This document shows positions 1 through 7,448 of a DNA stretch of 50,410 bases, piece after piece (within the stretch, counting starts at the first letter, position 1; the number at the start of each line of letters is the position of its first letter). The notes under the pieces were generated by a model. The model saw only the letters and a program-made list of their open reading frames with translations, was not told the DNA's origin and ran no database searches. This stretch comes from a virus, in the IMG/VR virus record IMGVR_UViG_3300042731_009922, positions 1 to 50,410 of that record; one strand, 5' to 3'. A program made the position numbers and the translations under genes.

Positions 1-85
1 CTGGCCCGTAAGCGATGTCCATCATGTCTTGGCCAGCATGGGCTTTGCCGTGTCGATAGGCTTGCTGCATCTCTTGCGTCATCAT
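1..85 (-). CDS. Small unknown protein, N-terminal part (crosses the window ends)
   Basis: I do not recognise this gene. It begins at ATG 85 (MMTQEMQQAYRHG...) and runs off base 1 without a stop. If base 1 is joined to base 50410 the frame continues without interruption to a TAA at 50295-50297, giving a 66-residue protein. ATG 85 lies exactly six bases after the -10 box GATACT, so the mRNA may be leaderless; ATG 82 is an in-frame alternative. No good Shine-Dalgarno sequence is visible. The product is small, hydrophilic and rich in Met and Gly. It belongs to a run of small leftward genes, so an early accessory role is possible but unproven. Confidence 0.6.
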   Translation of the reverse strand, partial: MMTQEMQQAYRHGKAHAGQDMMDIAYGP

Positions 86-188
86 GATCCTAGTATCGGC
101 GATTTTGTCGCAGATATCAAGACAAATCGACACGAAATGATCAACTTTTTTCGTCAATAGAATCAAGTACTTCCGTGAGCACTAGCTG
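83..188. repeat. Direct repeat copy A (promoter block)
   Basis: About 106 bases match 49715-49819 in the same orientation, at very roughly 85-90% by eye with one single-base indel. The block holds the promoter, its palindrome and the last codons of the HTH gene (LTEVLDSIDEKS). Differences in those codons are synonymous (CTT/CTC Leu, TCT/TCC Ser). On a circular molecule the two copies are about 780 bases apart. Confidence 0.8.
92..120 (-). promoter_or_regulatory. Sigma70-like promoter with palindrome in the spacer
   Basis: On the minus strand, -35 TTGATA (120-115) and -10 GATACT (97-92) are 17 bases apart. The spacer holds the short palindrome GCGA-CAAAA-TCGC. The first ATG of the downstream gene is six bases beyond the -10 box, where transcription would be expected to start. 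The same block recurs at 49724-49752. Confidence 0.6.
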
Positions 189-395
189 ATACCTCGAGCC
201 CCCGGGCCCGTGCCGGCTATCTCGGACCACGAGCTCCTGGCCTGCCTGTCTGCCGGCGGCGTCCGCCCGGCGCAACCACCGGTGCACCGTGGCCCTGTCG
301 ACACCGAGCCATTCCTGCAGCGCCGCGAAGGTGTGTGGACACTGCAGCAGAGCCACCAGCCGATCGAGAACCCTCAGATCAAATGAGCGCGGCAT
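141..395 (-). CDS. Small HTH DNA-binding protein
   Basis: The 84-residue product has a helix-turn-helix in its N-terminal half (around residues 20-45: FAALQEWLGVDRATVHRWLRRA), resembling MarR/GntR-type or transposase-type HTH. Its start shares one base with the stop of the upstream gene (TGATG), so the two are translationally coupled. The last dozen codons lie inside a direct repeat also found near 49.8 kb. By context it is a candidate regulator of the palindrome-bearing promoters nearby; this is inference. No ligand-binding domain is present. Confidence 0.65.
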   Translation of the reverse strand: MPRSFDLRVLDRLVALLQCPHTFAALQEWLGVDRATVHRWLRRADAAGRQAGQELVVRDSRHGPGGSRYQLVLTEVLDSIDEKS

Positions 396-589
396 CAGGA
401 CTCCTTCGACCCATGCTCTTGCAACAAGATGCGCTCGGCATGGTTAAAGGAGCCTCTTCTGCCCAGATCATAGCGACGGTCTGCCACCTGCAAGAACCAT
501 CTACCTTTTTGCTTGATCAGCAGGGCTGGTACTTTCCAGCTAGTCAGCTCGTACCCCTCTTCGATCTTGATCCAGTGTGGTTTGCTCAT
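395..589 (-). CDS. Small hypothetical protein, probably leaderless
   Basis: This 64-residue protein (MSKPHWIKIEEGYELT...) has no recognised domain; its alternating pattern suggests a small beta-rich fold. I place the start at ATG 589 because a promoter (-35 TTGCAT, -10 TACAAT, 16-base spacer) ends six bases before it. An upstream TTG at 607 would lie inside the promoter and is less likely. No Shine-Dalgarno sequence is possible in such a short leader. It forms a two-gene unit with the downstream HTH gene, overlapping by one base. Confidence 0.6.
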   Translation of the reverse strand: MSKPHWIKIEEGYELTSWKVPALLIKQKGRWFLQVADRRYDLGRRGSFNHAERILLQEHGSKES

Positions 590-595
590 ACATGT

Positions 596-623
596 ATTGT
601 ACGGCAATTTTTGTCGGATGCAA
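596..623 (-). promoter_or_regulatory. Sigma70-like promoter with operator-like palindrome
   Basis: On the minus strand, TTGCAT (623-618) and TACAAT (601-596) are separated by 16 bases. The spacer reads CCGACAAAAATTGCCG, an imperfect palindrome almost identical to the one at 12119-12134. The start codon at 589 follows the -10 box by six bases. Confidence 0.7.
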
Positions 624-635
624 GTGCTTTTATCG

Positions 636-860
636 TCAGGCTGACGGCAGCTTCGCAGGCACGTCCAAGATCTCGACGGTTACGCCGTTCGGGCCGGGCC
701 TAGCTACCACATCATAGCCATACCTGCGGAGCATGCCCAGACGCCGGTAGGCCGTGCGCTGGCTGATGCCACAGCCCGACACGATGTCTTCGATCGTTCG
801 CGGCCCGTCGGCCAGTAGCTCGGCCACCTCGAGCATGCCTGGGATATTGGGAGGAGGCAT
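636..860 (-). CDS. Winged-helix/HTH protein
   Basis: The 74-residue product reads as an HTH_11/DeoR-like or IclR-like winged helix: residues 10-50 contain AELLADGPRTIEDIVSGCGISQRTAYRRLGMLRRYG, a classic HTH with recognition helix SQRTAYRRL, followed by a short beta wing. It probably binds DNA and regulates phage promoters; the target is not known. The ATG at 860 lies six bases after a TAGGAT -10 box, matching the other putative leaderless genes. The start is only 15 bases from the end of the resolvase gene. Confidence 0.7.
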   Translation of the reverse strand: MPPPNIPGMLEVAELLADGPRTIEDIVSGCGISQRTAYRRLGMLRRYGYDVVARPGPNGVTVEILDVPAKLPSA

Positions 861-866
861 CGGCTA

Positions 867-895
867 ATCCTACCCTACAGCCGCATGTCCGTCAA
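867..895 (-). promoter_or_regulatory. Putative promoter inside the end of the resolvase gene
   Basis: TTGACG (895-890) and TAGGAT (872-867) are 17 bases apart, with ATG 860 six bases downstream. A GTCAACAATTGCC element resembling the other operator palindromes overlaps the -35 box at about 891-903. The -10 box is only a partial match. Confidence 0.45.
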
Positions 896-1396
896 CAATT
901 GCCGCACGCGCCACAAGCCCAGCCCGACCGCATCGGCTACATTGTGGGCCTTTCCGAGGGGTATTTCCTTCGGCAGGTAACCCCTGCCGAAGACCTCCAC
1001 GTTGCGCCGGTGCACGATGTAGCTTTCGATATCAGACGCTTTGTCCGGCTTGGGTATGCCGCCCTTCCAAGCATGTGGCAATACGCGCTCGCCATACCCG
1101 CGTATGCCGCAGAGCACGCCGCACAGCACTAGCAAGCTGGCGATGTCAGACTGTCTACCTTTTTGCTGACCAGCCCGGTAGATCTGCGGTGCCTCTACGA
1201 CAAACTTGTCGCAATCGATCCGCTTGAGCAGTGCACCCACACCTACAAAACGATCCATTTCCTCGGTATGCAGCCTGCTGTCCTGCACCAAGCCGCATCT
1301 GACAAGCCGGAAAAAGCGAACACCATTGTCCAGACCATGCTCGAGCAGCGCCCACCCGCACGCGTGCACCCCTGGATCCACAGCAAGTAGCTTCAT
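875..1396 (-). CDS. RuvC-like Holliday junction resolvase
   Basis: This is a 173-residue RNase H-fold nuclease of the RuvC type. The four expected acidic/His positions are visible: D7 in AVDPG, E68 in VVEAP, and H151/D155 in HNVADAVGLGL. Family members resolve four-way junctions formed during replication and recombination, which helps produce packageable DNA. The length matches bacterial RuvC (about 173 residues). ATG 1396 overlaps the stop of the HD gene by four bases (ATGA), so it is coupled to the upstream replication genes. Confidence 0.85.
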   Translation of the reverse strand: MKLLAVDPGVHACGWALLEHGLDNGVRFFRLVRCGLVQDSRLHTEEMDRFVGVGALLKRIDCDKFVVEAPQIYRAGQQKGRQSDIASLLVLCGVLCGIRGYGERVLPHAWKGGIPKPDKASDIESYIVHRRNVEVFGRGYLPKEIPLGKAHNVADAVGLGLWRVRQLLTDMRL

Positions 1397-2037
1397 TGTG
1401 ATAGCTCCCCCGTCAACCTGATGCCACGTTCCGCGGCCAGCTCGATAAAGGTCGATCGAAACTCGAGCTCAGCATGCTCCGGCGGCCAACCCTCGATTAC
1501 CAAATCATATGGCAACACGCTGTCGGGCAGAGACCACGGTTGTGGAGGAGGTCCCAGAATCTGTTGGCGCTCGGTCTGCAACATGCGCGCATCCGCTTCT
1601 TTGATGGCAGTACCCGTCAGCCCGTCGTTTTTGAGAGACCATTTCCTGTCTATGGCTTTTTGCACACGGTCTTTGATAATTGCTATCGGATCTGCATACA
1701 TGCCATACTTCATGCATATGCACTGCACGGCCACGATCATGGGATAGGGTATGTCGCTTGTGTACGCCTCATGCGCGTCGTGCATAAGAAACTCCAGCGC
1801 AATGTTTCTATCTACCGCCCTGGACCCGAGCACGCAATGCTCCGCCACAGTGATTGCCGGATCACCTCCTCCCCCGTAGCGCACAATTCTGGACAGGTGC
1901 CTGCTGATGTCCAAAAACCCAATTGTCTTGGGATCCGGATTCAAAAGATTGACCGCCGCCCCATGATGAGTCTGCGACCATGCCGATCTCTTTTTTTCTT
2001 CAAGCTGCCTTTGCTTCATCTCTGTTGTCTGATTCAT
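1393..2037 (-). CDS. HD-domain phosphohydrolase (YfbR-like)
   Basis: The 214-residue protein has an HD metal-dependent phosphohydrolase signature: H67 (AEHC), H86-D87 (MHDAHEAY) and D95 (SDIPYP). The pattern resembles YfbR/5'-nucleotidase-like HD proteins, which act on deoxynucleoside monophosphates, so a role in nucleotide turnover for phage DNA synthesis is likely. The chosen ATG 2037 overlaps the polymerase stop (ATGA) and has a GGAGG Shine-Dalgarno sequence. A longer frame upstream lies inside the polymerase gene and is not favoured. Confidence 0.75.
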   Translation of the reverse strand: MNQTTEMKQRQLEEKKRSAWSQTHHGAAVNLLNPDPKTIGFLDISRHLSRIVRYGGGGDPAITVAEHCVLGSRAVDRNIALEFLMHDAHEAYTSDIPYPMIVAVQCICMKYGMYADPIAIIKDRVQKAIDRKWSLKNDGLTGTAIKEADARMLQTERQQILGPPPQPWSLPDSVLPYDLVIEGWPPEHAELEFRSTFIELAAERGIRLTGELSQ

Positions 2038-3938
2038 TTTGGCCTCCATGGGACGAGCATGCCGTCCCTGTACACAGGTTTTGCTTTTTTGTACCACCGC
2101 CACATCAGGCAAGGCTCGGCCTGCGTCGGACAATGAGGTATCCACCTATTGGCTGTTGTCTCCATTATATTCTGTATTTCCATTGCGCATGCATGCGCGG
2201 CTTGCGGTTCGGCCGGCACCTCGGCAATAGTCTCATCATGCGGAAAGTTGACCACCCTGCATTGGTGTTTATATAGAATAGATTCGCAATCCGCATAGCA
2301 TGCGCGAATCAGCATGTACAGCGCCGCCAGTGCCGCGTCCGACGCCAAGGCTTGAAAAAACGTGTTGGACCTTGTCGTGTAGGGTATGCCAGCGCGCATC
2401 CTACCACTGTAGATATGAGTGACGGTAGCCAGCTGGCCGCCGCCGGCCATGGCGCGAATCCAATCGAAGTAGCCCTGCATGTCAGGCCAGGTCCGATGGT
2501 AGACCTTGATCAGCCACTTAGCTTTTGCCAGATCAAATTCTACCTTGTAGTTGGCCTTGGCGTAGCGCATGAGACCCTGCGCGCCCATGCCTCCGGCCAA
2601 ACCGAAGTTGACCGGCTTGCTGACCTGCCTGGCATCATCGACATCAGGATCATCCTTGCGTTGTTTCGCCTCTTCATAAGAGATCCCCAATACGTTGGCT
2701 GCCATCATTAGATGCGCGTCCTGGCCGCGATTCAGCGCATCACCCAATGTGCTTCTGCCAAAGATGTGATACTGCACCTCAGCGTGCGTGTGTAGCTCGA
2801 GCTGGGAAAAGTCACATGCACAAAACAAACGACCTTCGCGCGGCGCATGGCATTCGCGCGCGCCCCCCTCGCGTCCCCAGTTCTGGGCATTGTGCCCTAT
2901 GCCCGTGTCCTTGTCCTTTCTGGAGCTCACCCTACCGGTCGTCTTGAGCGAGTCAAAATAGGGATGCATGGGCATGTCGACGCCTTTTTCCAGCGCCCTG
3001 CAATCCTTTGACAGCGTACTTTGCAGCCTTTGATAATCGGCCACCAGGCTAAGCAGGATGTCCCCGCTGTCATTGCACGTATCTTCGTTGACCTGAGGGT
3101 ACCTACCGCTATCCGTCCTTGGGCAACCAGGCCACACGGCAAGCATCCTGTCGCGTATCTCCTTGACGTTGCGGCTCCCGTCCGCTCTGACAAGACCCTC
3201 ATGCTCCAATACGATGCGCACCAGCTCCAGCTCCCGCTCAGCCCTTTCGCGCAAAAGCTTCACAGCCGCTCCGTCGGTGCGCATGCCCCATGCATGCACG
3301 CATCTCAACGCAATGTCATGACTGACCTGTCGATGTCGATCCACGAGCAGCCTGCCACCGTGTCGCCTGTCGATGTCTTCGTGCAGATCATGGATCGGTC
3401 TAAGGATGGCTGAGTCCTTGAGCGCGTACTCTCTGGACCTGTCCGGCCATTGCCCCAAAGGCACCTGCCAGAGCTCCCCGAAGCCTCCGCGTACCTCCTT
3501 GTCTTTGTCGAGCTCCTCTCCCAATAAACGCTTGGCCAAGGCGGCCAGCTTGTACTCGCGCAGGACCGGCTTGCCGTTGCTATTTGGGACCTTGATATCG
3601 CCGGTACCTATATCGATAAGCTTTTGATCCAATGCCGTGTCGATGATGCCATTGGCATCGTAGGCATCGAACACCAGCGGTATCAGATCGGGATTGTCCG
3701 CCATGATACAGGACATGTCATAGGCCACGACATGCCCAAGTATCAAAAGATGCCCTCTGGCAGCCATCCGCAAATTTGATTCAATCTCATTCCAATGATT
3801 GATGTCCCACGCAGGAGCCAGCCAGTTGCCGTTGCCATCAGCAAACGACGACACGACAACCGGCGGCGCCATGCGGCCCGGGCGGAACGGGAAGGTCTCC
3901 GTGTCCCAGGCTACATATGGGACCTGCGCTAAGGGCAT
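2034..3938 (-). CDS. Family-A DNA polymerase with 3'-5' exonuclease
   Basis: The 634-residue replicative polymerase starts with an exonuclease motif (D12-T-E14 in WDTETFPF). Its polymerase motifs are A (D376 in DFSQLELH), B/O-helix (RQVSKPVNFG, then AGGMGAQGL) and C (H567-D568-E569). The 5'-3' exonuclease domain of bacterial Pol I is absent, as is usual in phages. The O-helix Phe is kept (F445), but the position of E. coli Tyr766 is Gly449. The start overlaps the upstream methylase by 10 bases, and the stop overlaps the HD gene. It presumably works with the primase-helicase and the DUF669-like protein. Confidence 0.95.
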   Translation of the reverse strand: MPLAQVPYVAWDTETFPFRPGRMAPPVVVSSFADGNGNWLAPAWDINHWNEIESNLRMAARGHLLILGHVVAYDMSCIMADNPDLIPLVFDAYDANGIIDTALDQKLIDIGTGDIKVPNSNGKPVLREYKLAALAKRLLGEELDKDKEVRGGFGELWQVPLGQWPDRSREYALKDSAILRPIHDLHEDIDRRHGGRLLVDRHRQVSHDIALRCVHAWGMRTDGAAVKLLRERAERELELVRIVLEHEGLVRADGSRNVKEIRDRMLAVWPGCPRTDSGRYPQVNEDTCNDSGDILLSLVADYQRLQSTLSKDCRALEKGVDMPMHPYFDSLKTTGRVSSRKDKDTGIGHNAQNWGREGGARECHAPREGRLFCACDFSQLELHTHAEVQYHIFGRSTLGDALNRGQDAHLMMAANVLGISYEEAKQRKDDPDVDDARQVSKPVNFGLAGGMGAQGLMRYAKANYKVEFDLAKAKWLIKVYHRTWPDMQGYFDWIRAMAGGGQLATVTHIYSGRMRAGIPYTTRSNTFFQALASDAALAALYMLIRACYADCESILYKHQCRVVNFPHDETIAEVPAEPQAAHACAMEIQNIMETTANRWIPHCPTQAEPCLMWRWYKKAKPVYRDGMLVPWRPK

Positions 3939-4627
3939 ATCCTAAACAACCTGTCGTATACTCTTTTGGCCTTGTCCTTCCTAGCTACTGTCTCCCCTCT
4001 TTCAATATGCAACAACTCGACAGCGCTTATTGGGCAATAAAACTCCGACACATAAACAGGGACAAATAAAGACCATTGCCTACACAGGTTCCAGAACAGA
4101 TCATGATTGAAGGTTTTTGTGGAATACTCTTGGGTTCCTTTGTATGGAGGATCGCAATACAGAATCGCTTCTATATCAAAAGGTCTGACATTGAGAAATG
4201 ACAACTCAGCAAATTGCCATGCATCGCTATCCCATAAAGACTTCATCCTGAATATGTTCCCGCATGCTTCATTACCGAAATGTCGTTTGCCGCCTCTTGC
4301 AAATCCACCAAACCATTTACCTCCAAACGAACAACCAAATCCAAAAAACGCCTTCGCTGGATTGCTATCTGGCAACAAACGCGCAGCTTGGTATTGCTCT
4401 TCTGTTATATTAAAAGGAGGCACCCATCCCTGCTGCAGAGCTTTATACATCGATATTAGCGCAGGATGTATATCAGAAGCTAATCCAATGAAGCCTTGTC
4501 TTTGGAATTCGGCTGTAACCGCAGCTCCTCCGCAGAACGGCTCCCATACCTCGCGCAGGATCGTGTCCTTGCTTATTGCCGACACGATCCTGCGCGCAAG
4601 TTTGCTTTTACCTCCTAAATATCGCAC
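3929..4627 (-). CDS. D12-class DNA N6-adenine methylase (Dam-like)
   Basis: The 232-residue enzyme matches the D12/Dam adenine methyltransferase family. It has the N-terminal RYLGGKSKL motif, the SAM-binding FCGG at 31-34 and the catalytic DPPY at 159-162. It would methylate adenine in a short target, perhaps protecting phage DNA from host restriction; the target is unknown. The start is GTG at 4627, two bases after the upstream stop. Its base composition is visibly more AT-rich than its neighbours, suggesting later acquisition. No partner restriction enzyme is present. Confidence 0.92.
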   Translation of the reverse strand: MRYLGGKSKLARRIVSAISKDTILREVWEPFCGGAAVTAEFQRQGFIGLASDIHPALISMYKALQQGWVPPFNITEEQYQAARLLPDSNPAKAFFGFGCSFGGKWFGGFARGGKRHFGNEACGNIFRMKSLWDSDAWQFAELSFLNVRPFDIEAILYCDPPYKGTQEYSTKTFNHDLFWNLCRQWSLFVPVYVSEFYCPISAVELLHIERGETVARKDKAKRVYDRLFRICP

Positions 4628-4628
4628 G

Positions 4629-5576
4629 TCACTGACCGCCGGAGAATTCCTCGGGCCTGTAGGGGCGCCACTTGTGCGCGGTGACCTGTCCTCCCTTTTT
4701 GGTGCTCGTGGGTGCGGTATCCAGGCGCACCAGCTTACCCCTCAGAGGGTTGGCCGGGCTTATGGCGAGCTCACCGGCAGCCACCGCGCTTTGCTCAGTG
4801 GGAAAGGCCTGTTTGAGCGCATCCTTGTCATAAGGATCCACTCCATTAGCCGCGCCGATAAAGCCTTTCAGGCGCCCCCTCCAACCTTCCCAGGCACAGG
4901 ATTGATACCAATTCCAGGAGGTACCGACGGCAACAGAGGGGTTGCCCGACCAGACGATTTTGAAATCGACGATCACGGAATTGCTTTGCCGGCCCTGGTT
5001 GAAAAACACGCGCTCTATTTCCGCCACGTATGTCGCTGTGGCCAGAGGCATATAGTTGCCGGTCTGAGATGGGTCCTCGTTGCCCATGCCATCAAATATG
5101 CTCCCACCGCCACCGGTAAACGGCTGGCCATACTGCTGTGCCGGCTGCTGCGGGGGATAGCCGGGCTGGGCCGGTTGCTGCCCGAAAGGCGGATAGGCGA
5201 AGCCGGGCTGGGCCGGGCCGGGCTGGGCCGGGCCGGGTTGCTGCGTGGGATAGCCGGGCTGGGCCGGGCCGGGTTGCTGCGGGGGATAGCCGGGCTGGGC
5301 CGGGCCGGGTTGCTGCGGGGGATAGCCGGGCTGGGCCGGTTGCTGCCCGAAAGGCGGATAGGCGAAGCCGGGCTGGGCCGGGCCGGGTTGCTGCGGGGGA
5401 TAGCCGGGCTGGGCCGGGCCGGGTTGCTGCGGATGGCCGCCCGGCTGGGCCCCGCCGGGTTGCGGCGGATAGCCGGGCTGGGCCGGGCCGGGTTGCTGCG
5501 GGGGATAGCCGGGCTGGGCCGGGCCGGGTTGCTGCGGGGGATAGCCGGGCTGGTTGGGGTACATGGGATTGTCCAT
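4629..5576 (-). CDS. Proline-rich DUF669-like (probable ssDNA-binding) protein
   Basis: The 315-residue protein has two parts. Residues 1 to about 150 are a low-complexity tail built from a 12-residue unit like [12 protein letters not shown], with two longer variants containing [12 protein letters not shown]. The C-terminal part (from about 160: [16 protein letters not shown]...[12 protein letters not shown]...) resembles the DUF669 family of phage proteins, often found beside recombination and replication genes and suspected to bind ssDNA. ATG 5576 has an AAGGA Shine-Dalgarno sequence. It lies between a helicase and a methylase. The functional assignment is moderate; the repeat tail is directly seen. 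Confidence 0.65.
   Translation of the reverse strand: MDNPMYPNQPGYPPQQPGPAQPGYPPQQPGPAQPGYPPQPGGAQPGGHPQQPGPAQPGYPPQQPGPAQPGFAYPPFGQQPAQPGYPPQQPGPAQPGYPPQQPGPAQPGYPTQQPGPAQPGPAQPGFAYPPFGQQPAQPGYPPQQPAQQYGQPFTGGGGSIFDGMGNEDPSQTGNYMPLATATYVAEIERVFFNQGRQSNSVIVDFKIVWSGNPSVAVGTSWNWYQSCAWEGWRGRLKGFIGAANGVDPYDKDALKQAFPTEQSAVAAGELAISPANPLRGKLVRLDTAPTSTKKGGQVTAHKWRPYRPEEFSGGQ
5130..5570. repeat. Tandem 36-base repeats inside a coding region
   Basis: GC-rich units of about 36 bases, with shorter and longer variants, run head to tail and encode the [12 protein letters not shown]-type tail of the DUF669-like protein. Lengths stay in multiples of three. Because the repeat lacks stops in other frames, it also creates long spurious frames on the opposite strand. 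Confidence 0.9.
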
Positions 5577-5607
5577 AGTCTGTCCTTTGTCTCGTCCGCA
5601 TCGCGGA

Positions 5608-7446
5608 TCATTTCTTCCACATGGGGTCACCACTGATTTGCAGTGCCCTTACTTCTGCGTCAGTAGGCATGCCTACCCAATCGGCCAACAGCAGTTTACT
5701 GTCGTCGACCGTCGTGTCTCTAGCAAATTCCTCGTCTCTGCGTGCTTGACGCAAGCCTTCCCATTGCTCCAGGCAGGCAACCACGACATTCACCTCTACA
5801 TCGTCAGCTTCCTGTCCTTCTCTGTGCGTCCGGCCTATCAACTGGTGCCATGTGCTGCCCTTAGGCTCGGCGCTGATCACCAGGCTATTGTGCCACATGT
5901 GCTGCAGATTGCGACCCTCGTTATTGCTTTGCACGCTGGCTATTACATGCTCCGGTTTATCAAGGCGTTCAATATGCCTACCTGTTGAGTCCTTCCCTTC
6001 ACGCTGGAAATAAGGCAGGCCGAGATCCTTGGAAAGCTTCTTACCAAACGGCACGTCGTCCGTCCATACAATCGTTGGATCTCTTTTCCGGAGCCACCCG
6101 CCGCACCATTTGATCAACGCATCATCTATCCACACCGGTACGCTGTTCGGCTTGAACGTATCACGAACCTTGATCCATTCATTGTATTCCTTGGATTGCA
6201 ACTTGCCTTTTTTGATAGCAAGTACAACTTGAAAAGGCGTGTCGATGTCTTTGTACCGGCGGTTGCGGATGTCACGCACGAACCGATGCCATTCCCTCCT
6301 GGCATGTAGCCAATCAGCAGGTGGGCGCGGATCCCAGACATTGTAGAAACCGCACACCAAATCGCGTGCGTGGCGCCAAAGATCCATAGGCTCTGAAAAC
6401 GGGTGCCCGTCCGGTGTCTCCCAATCGGTCCGCAACTTCTCGAAGGCGGGCCATGTAGCAGAACCAGGGACGGGCCTCTCTATCTCCAATGTAATAGGTA
6501 TCTCCAGGCCCTTTGATTCCACCGCTACCACGCCTGGAGTGGACACAAGCCTCCTTTTATAAGCCTTGCGCACTACTGATAATGCATTGACGGGTGACTG
6601 ATCTTGAGCCAGCGAGTCGAGCTCTGCGTCGTTGCACAACGCAAGCAAGGCGCCAGGCGCCATGCGCGAGCCCTCCGGCACCTTCTCATCAATAACCATC
6701 CTCCATGTCTTCAAAATACCGTGCCTCAAAGGCATGGGGCATCTTTGCCCAAGCGACCATTCGGCAAGATGCGCGTACTCGCGCAATGATCTCGAGGATA
6801 TCCGACCCGACATGAAACACGCGCGCGTTTCCGGATGCTCCCTGTGCCAGCGCCGGAGTTTTCGTGTTACCCCCGCATCCGTGTTTTTTAGCCAGTGCGC
6901 CTCATCCGCAATTATCAACTTGGGGTTGATTTCCTCCAGCCGCCCCCAGCCACCGCTTCTGCTTATCTTTTGGTAAGACAGGACTTGCGGCTCCACAGCA
7001 TTCCAGTCCCGCCGCAGATCGGCAAAGTCCATGCGCGTCTTACCTACCAGCTTGGCGGGTACCAGCAGCAGGGCAGGTAGAAAGCCTGTCACTACCGGAA
7101 GGAGCAGGCTGACCAGCGTCTTGCCCTTACCCACCGGTATGGGCAAAAGCGAGCCGCCAAAGTCGTGTGTGTCGGCAAGGGCTTGGGCTTGGTGCGGCCA
7201 CAGCTCCATTGTGCCGCCCGGGGCGCGCAACATCATGGTGAGGCCTAGCCGCAGCATCTCCAAATTGGGGTTGTCCTGCCACGTGCGCGCGGGCAGCCAC
7301 AGGATGCGCTCCAGCTCGGCGTCTCGCTGCACGCCTTGCCGGCGAAAGGTCTTTGCCAACCGGCCCGGGCCGCGCGCAAGGTCCTCCCTGCGCAGGCCCG
7401 AGTCAGCCAGCATTTTGGACAGCGCGTCCTGCATTCCCTGAGCCAT
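5608..7446 (-). CDS. SNF2-like superfamily 2 DNA helicase
   Basis: The 612-residue ATPase has Walker A PVGKGKT (104-110), Walker B DEAH (181-184) and a C-terminal motif VI reading [11 protein letters not shown], typical of SNF2-type SF2 enzymes. It probably remodels or unwinds DNA during replication or recombination. The start ATG 7446 follows the nuclease stop by two bases, so it is co-transcribed with the Fe-S nuclease. That nuclease-helicase pairing resembles phage recombination or end-processing modules, but no direct complex can be inferred. Confidence 0.88.
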   Translation of the reverse strand: MAQGMQDALSKMLADSGLRREDLARGPGRLAKTFRRQGVQRDAELERILWLPARTWQDNPNLEMLRLGLTMMLRAPGGTMELWPHQAQALADTHDFGGSLLPIPVGKGKTLVSLLLPVVTGFLPALLLVPAKLVGKTRMDFADLRRDWNAVEPQVLSYQKISRSGGWGRLEEINPKLIIADEAHWLKNTDAGVTRKLRRWHREHPETRACFMSGRISSRSLREYAHLAEWSLGQRCPMPLRHGILKTWRMVIDEKVPEGSRMAPGALLALCNDAELDSLAQDQSPVNALSVVRKAYKRRLVSTPGVVAVESKGLEIPITLEIERPVPGSATWPAFEKLRTDWETPDGHPFSEPMDLWRHARDLVCGFYNVWDPRPPADWLHARREWHRFVRDIRNRRYKDIDTPFQVVLAIKKGKLQSKEYNEWIKVRDTFKPNSVPVWIDDALIKWCGGWLRKRDPTIVWTDDVPFGKKLSKDLGLPYFQREGKDSTGRHIERLDKPEHVIASVQSNNEGRNLQHMWHNSLVISAEPKGSTWHQLIGRTHREGQEADDVEVNVVVACLEQWEGLRQARRDEEFARDTTVDDSKLLLADWVGMPTDAEVRALQISGDPMWKK

Positions 7447-7448
7447 GC

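Noticed and set aside
5130-5570. Tandem repeats considered as a CRISPR array
   Set aside because: Units are contiguous with no unique spacers, keep a reading frame and encode a proline-rich tail.
4107-5636. A 509-codon open frame on the plus strand across the methylase and the repeat gene
   Set aside because: It is antisense to two well-supported genes and is kept open mainly by the stop-free 36-base repeats; its protein has no domain and is a run of Gly/Ala/Arg.
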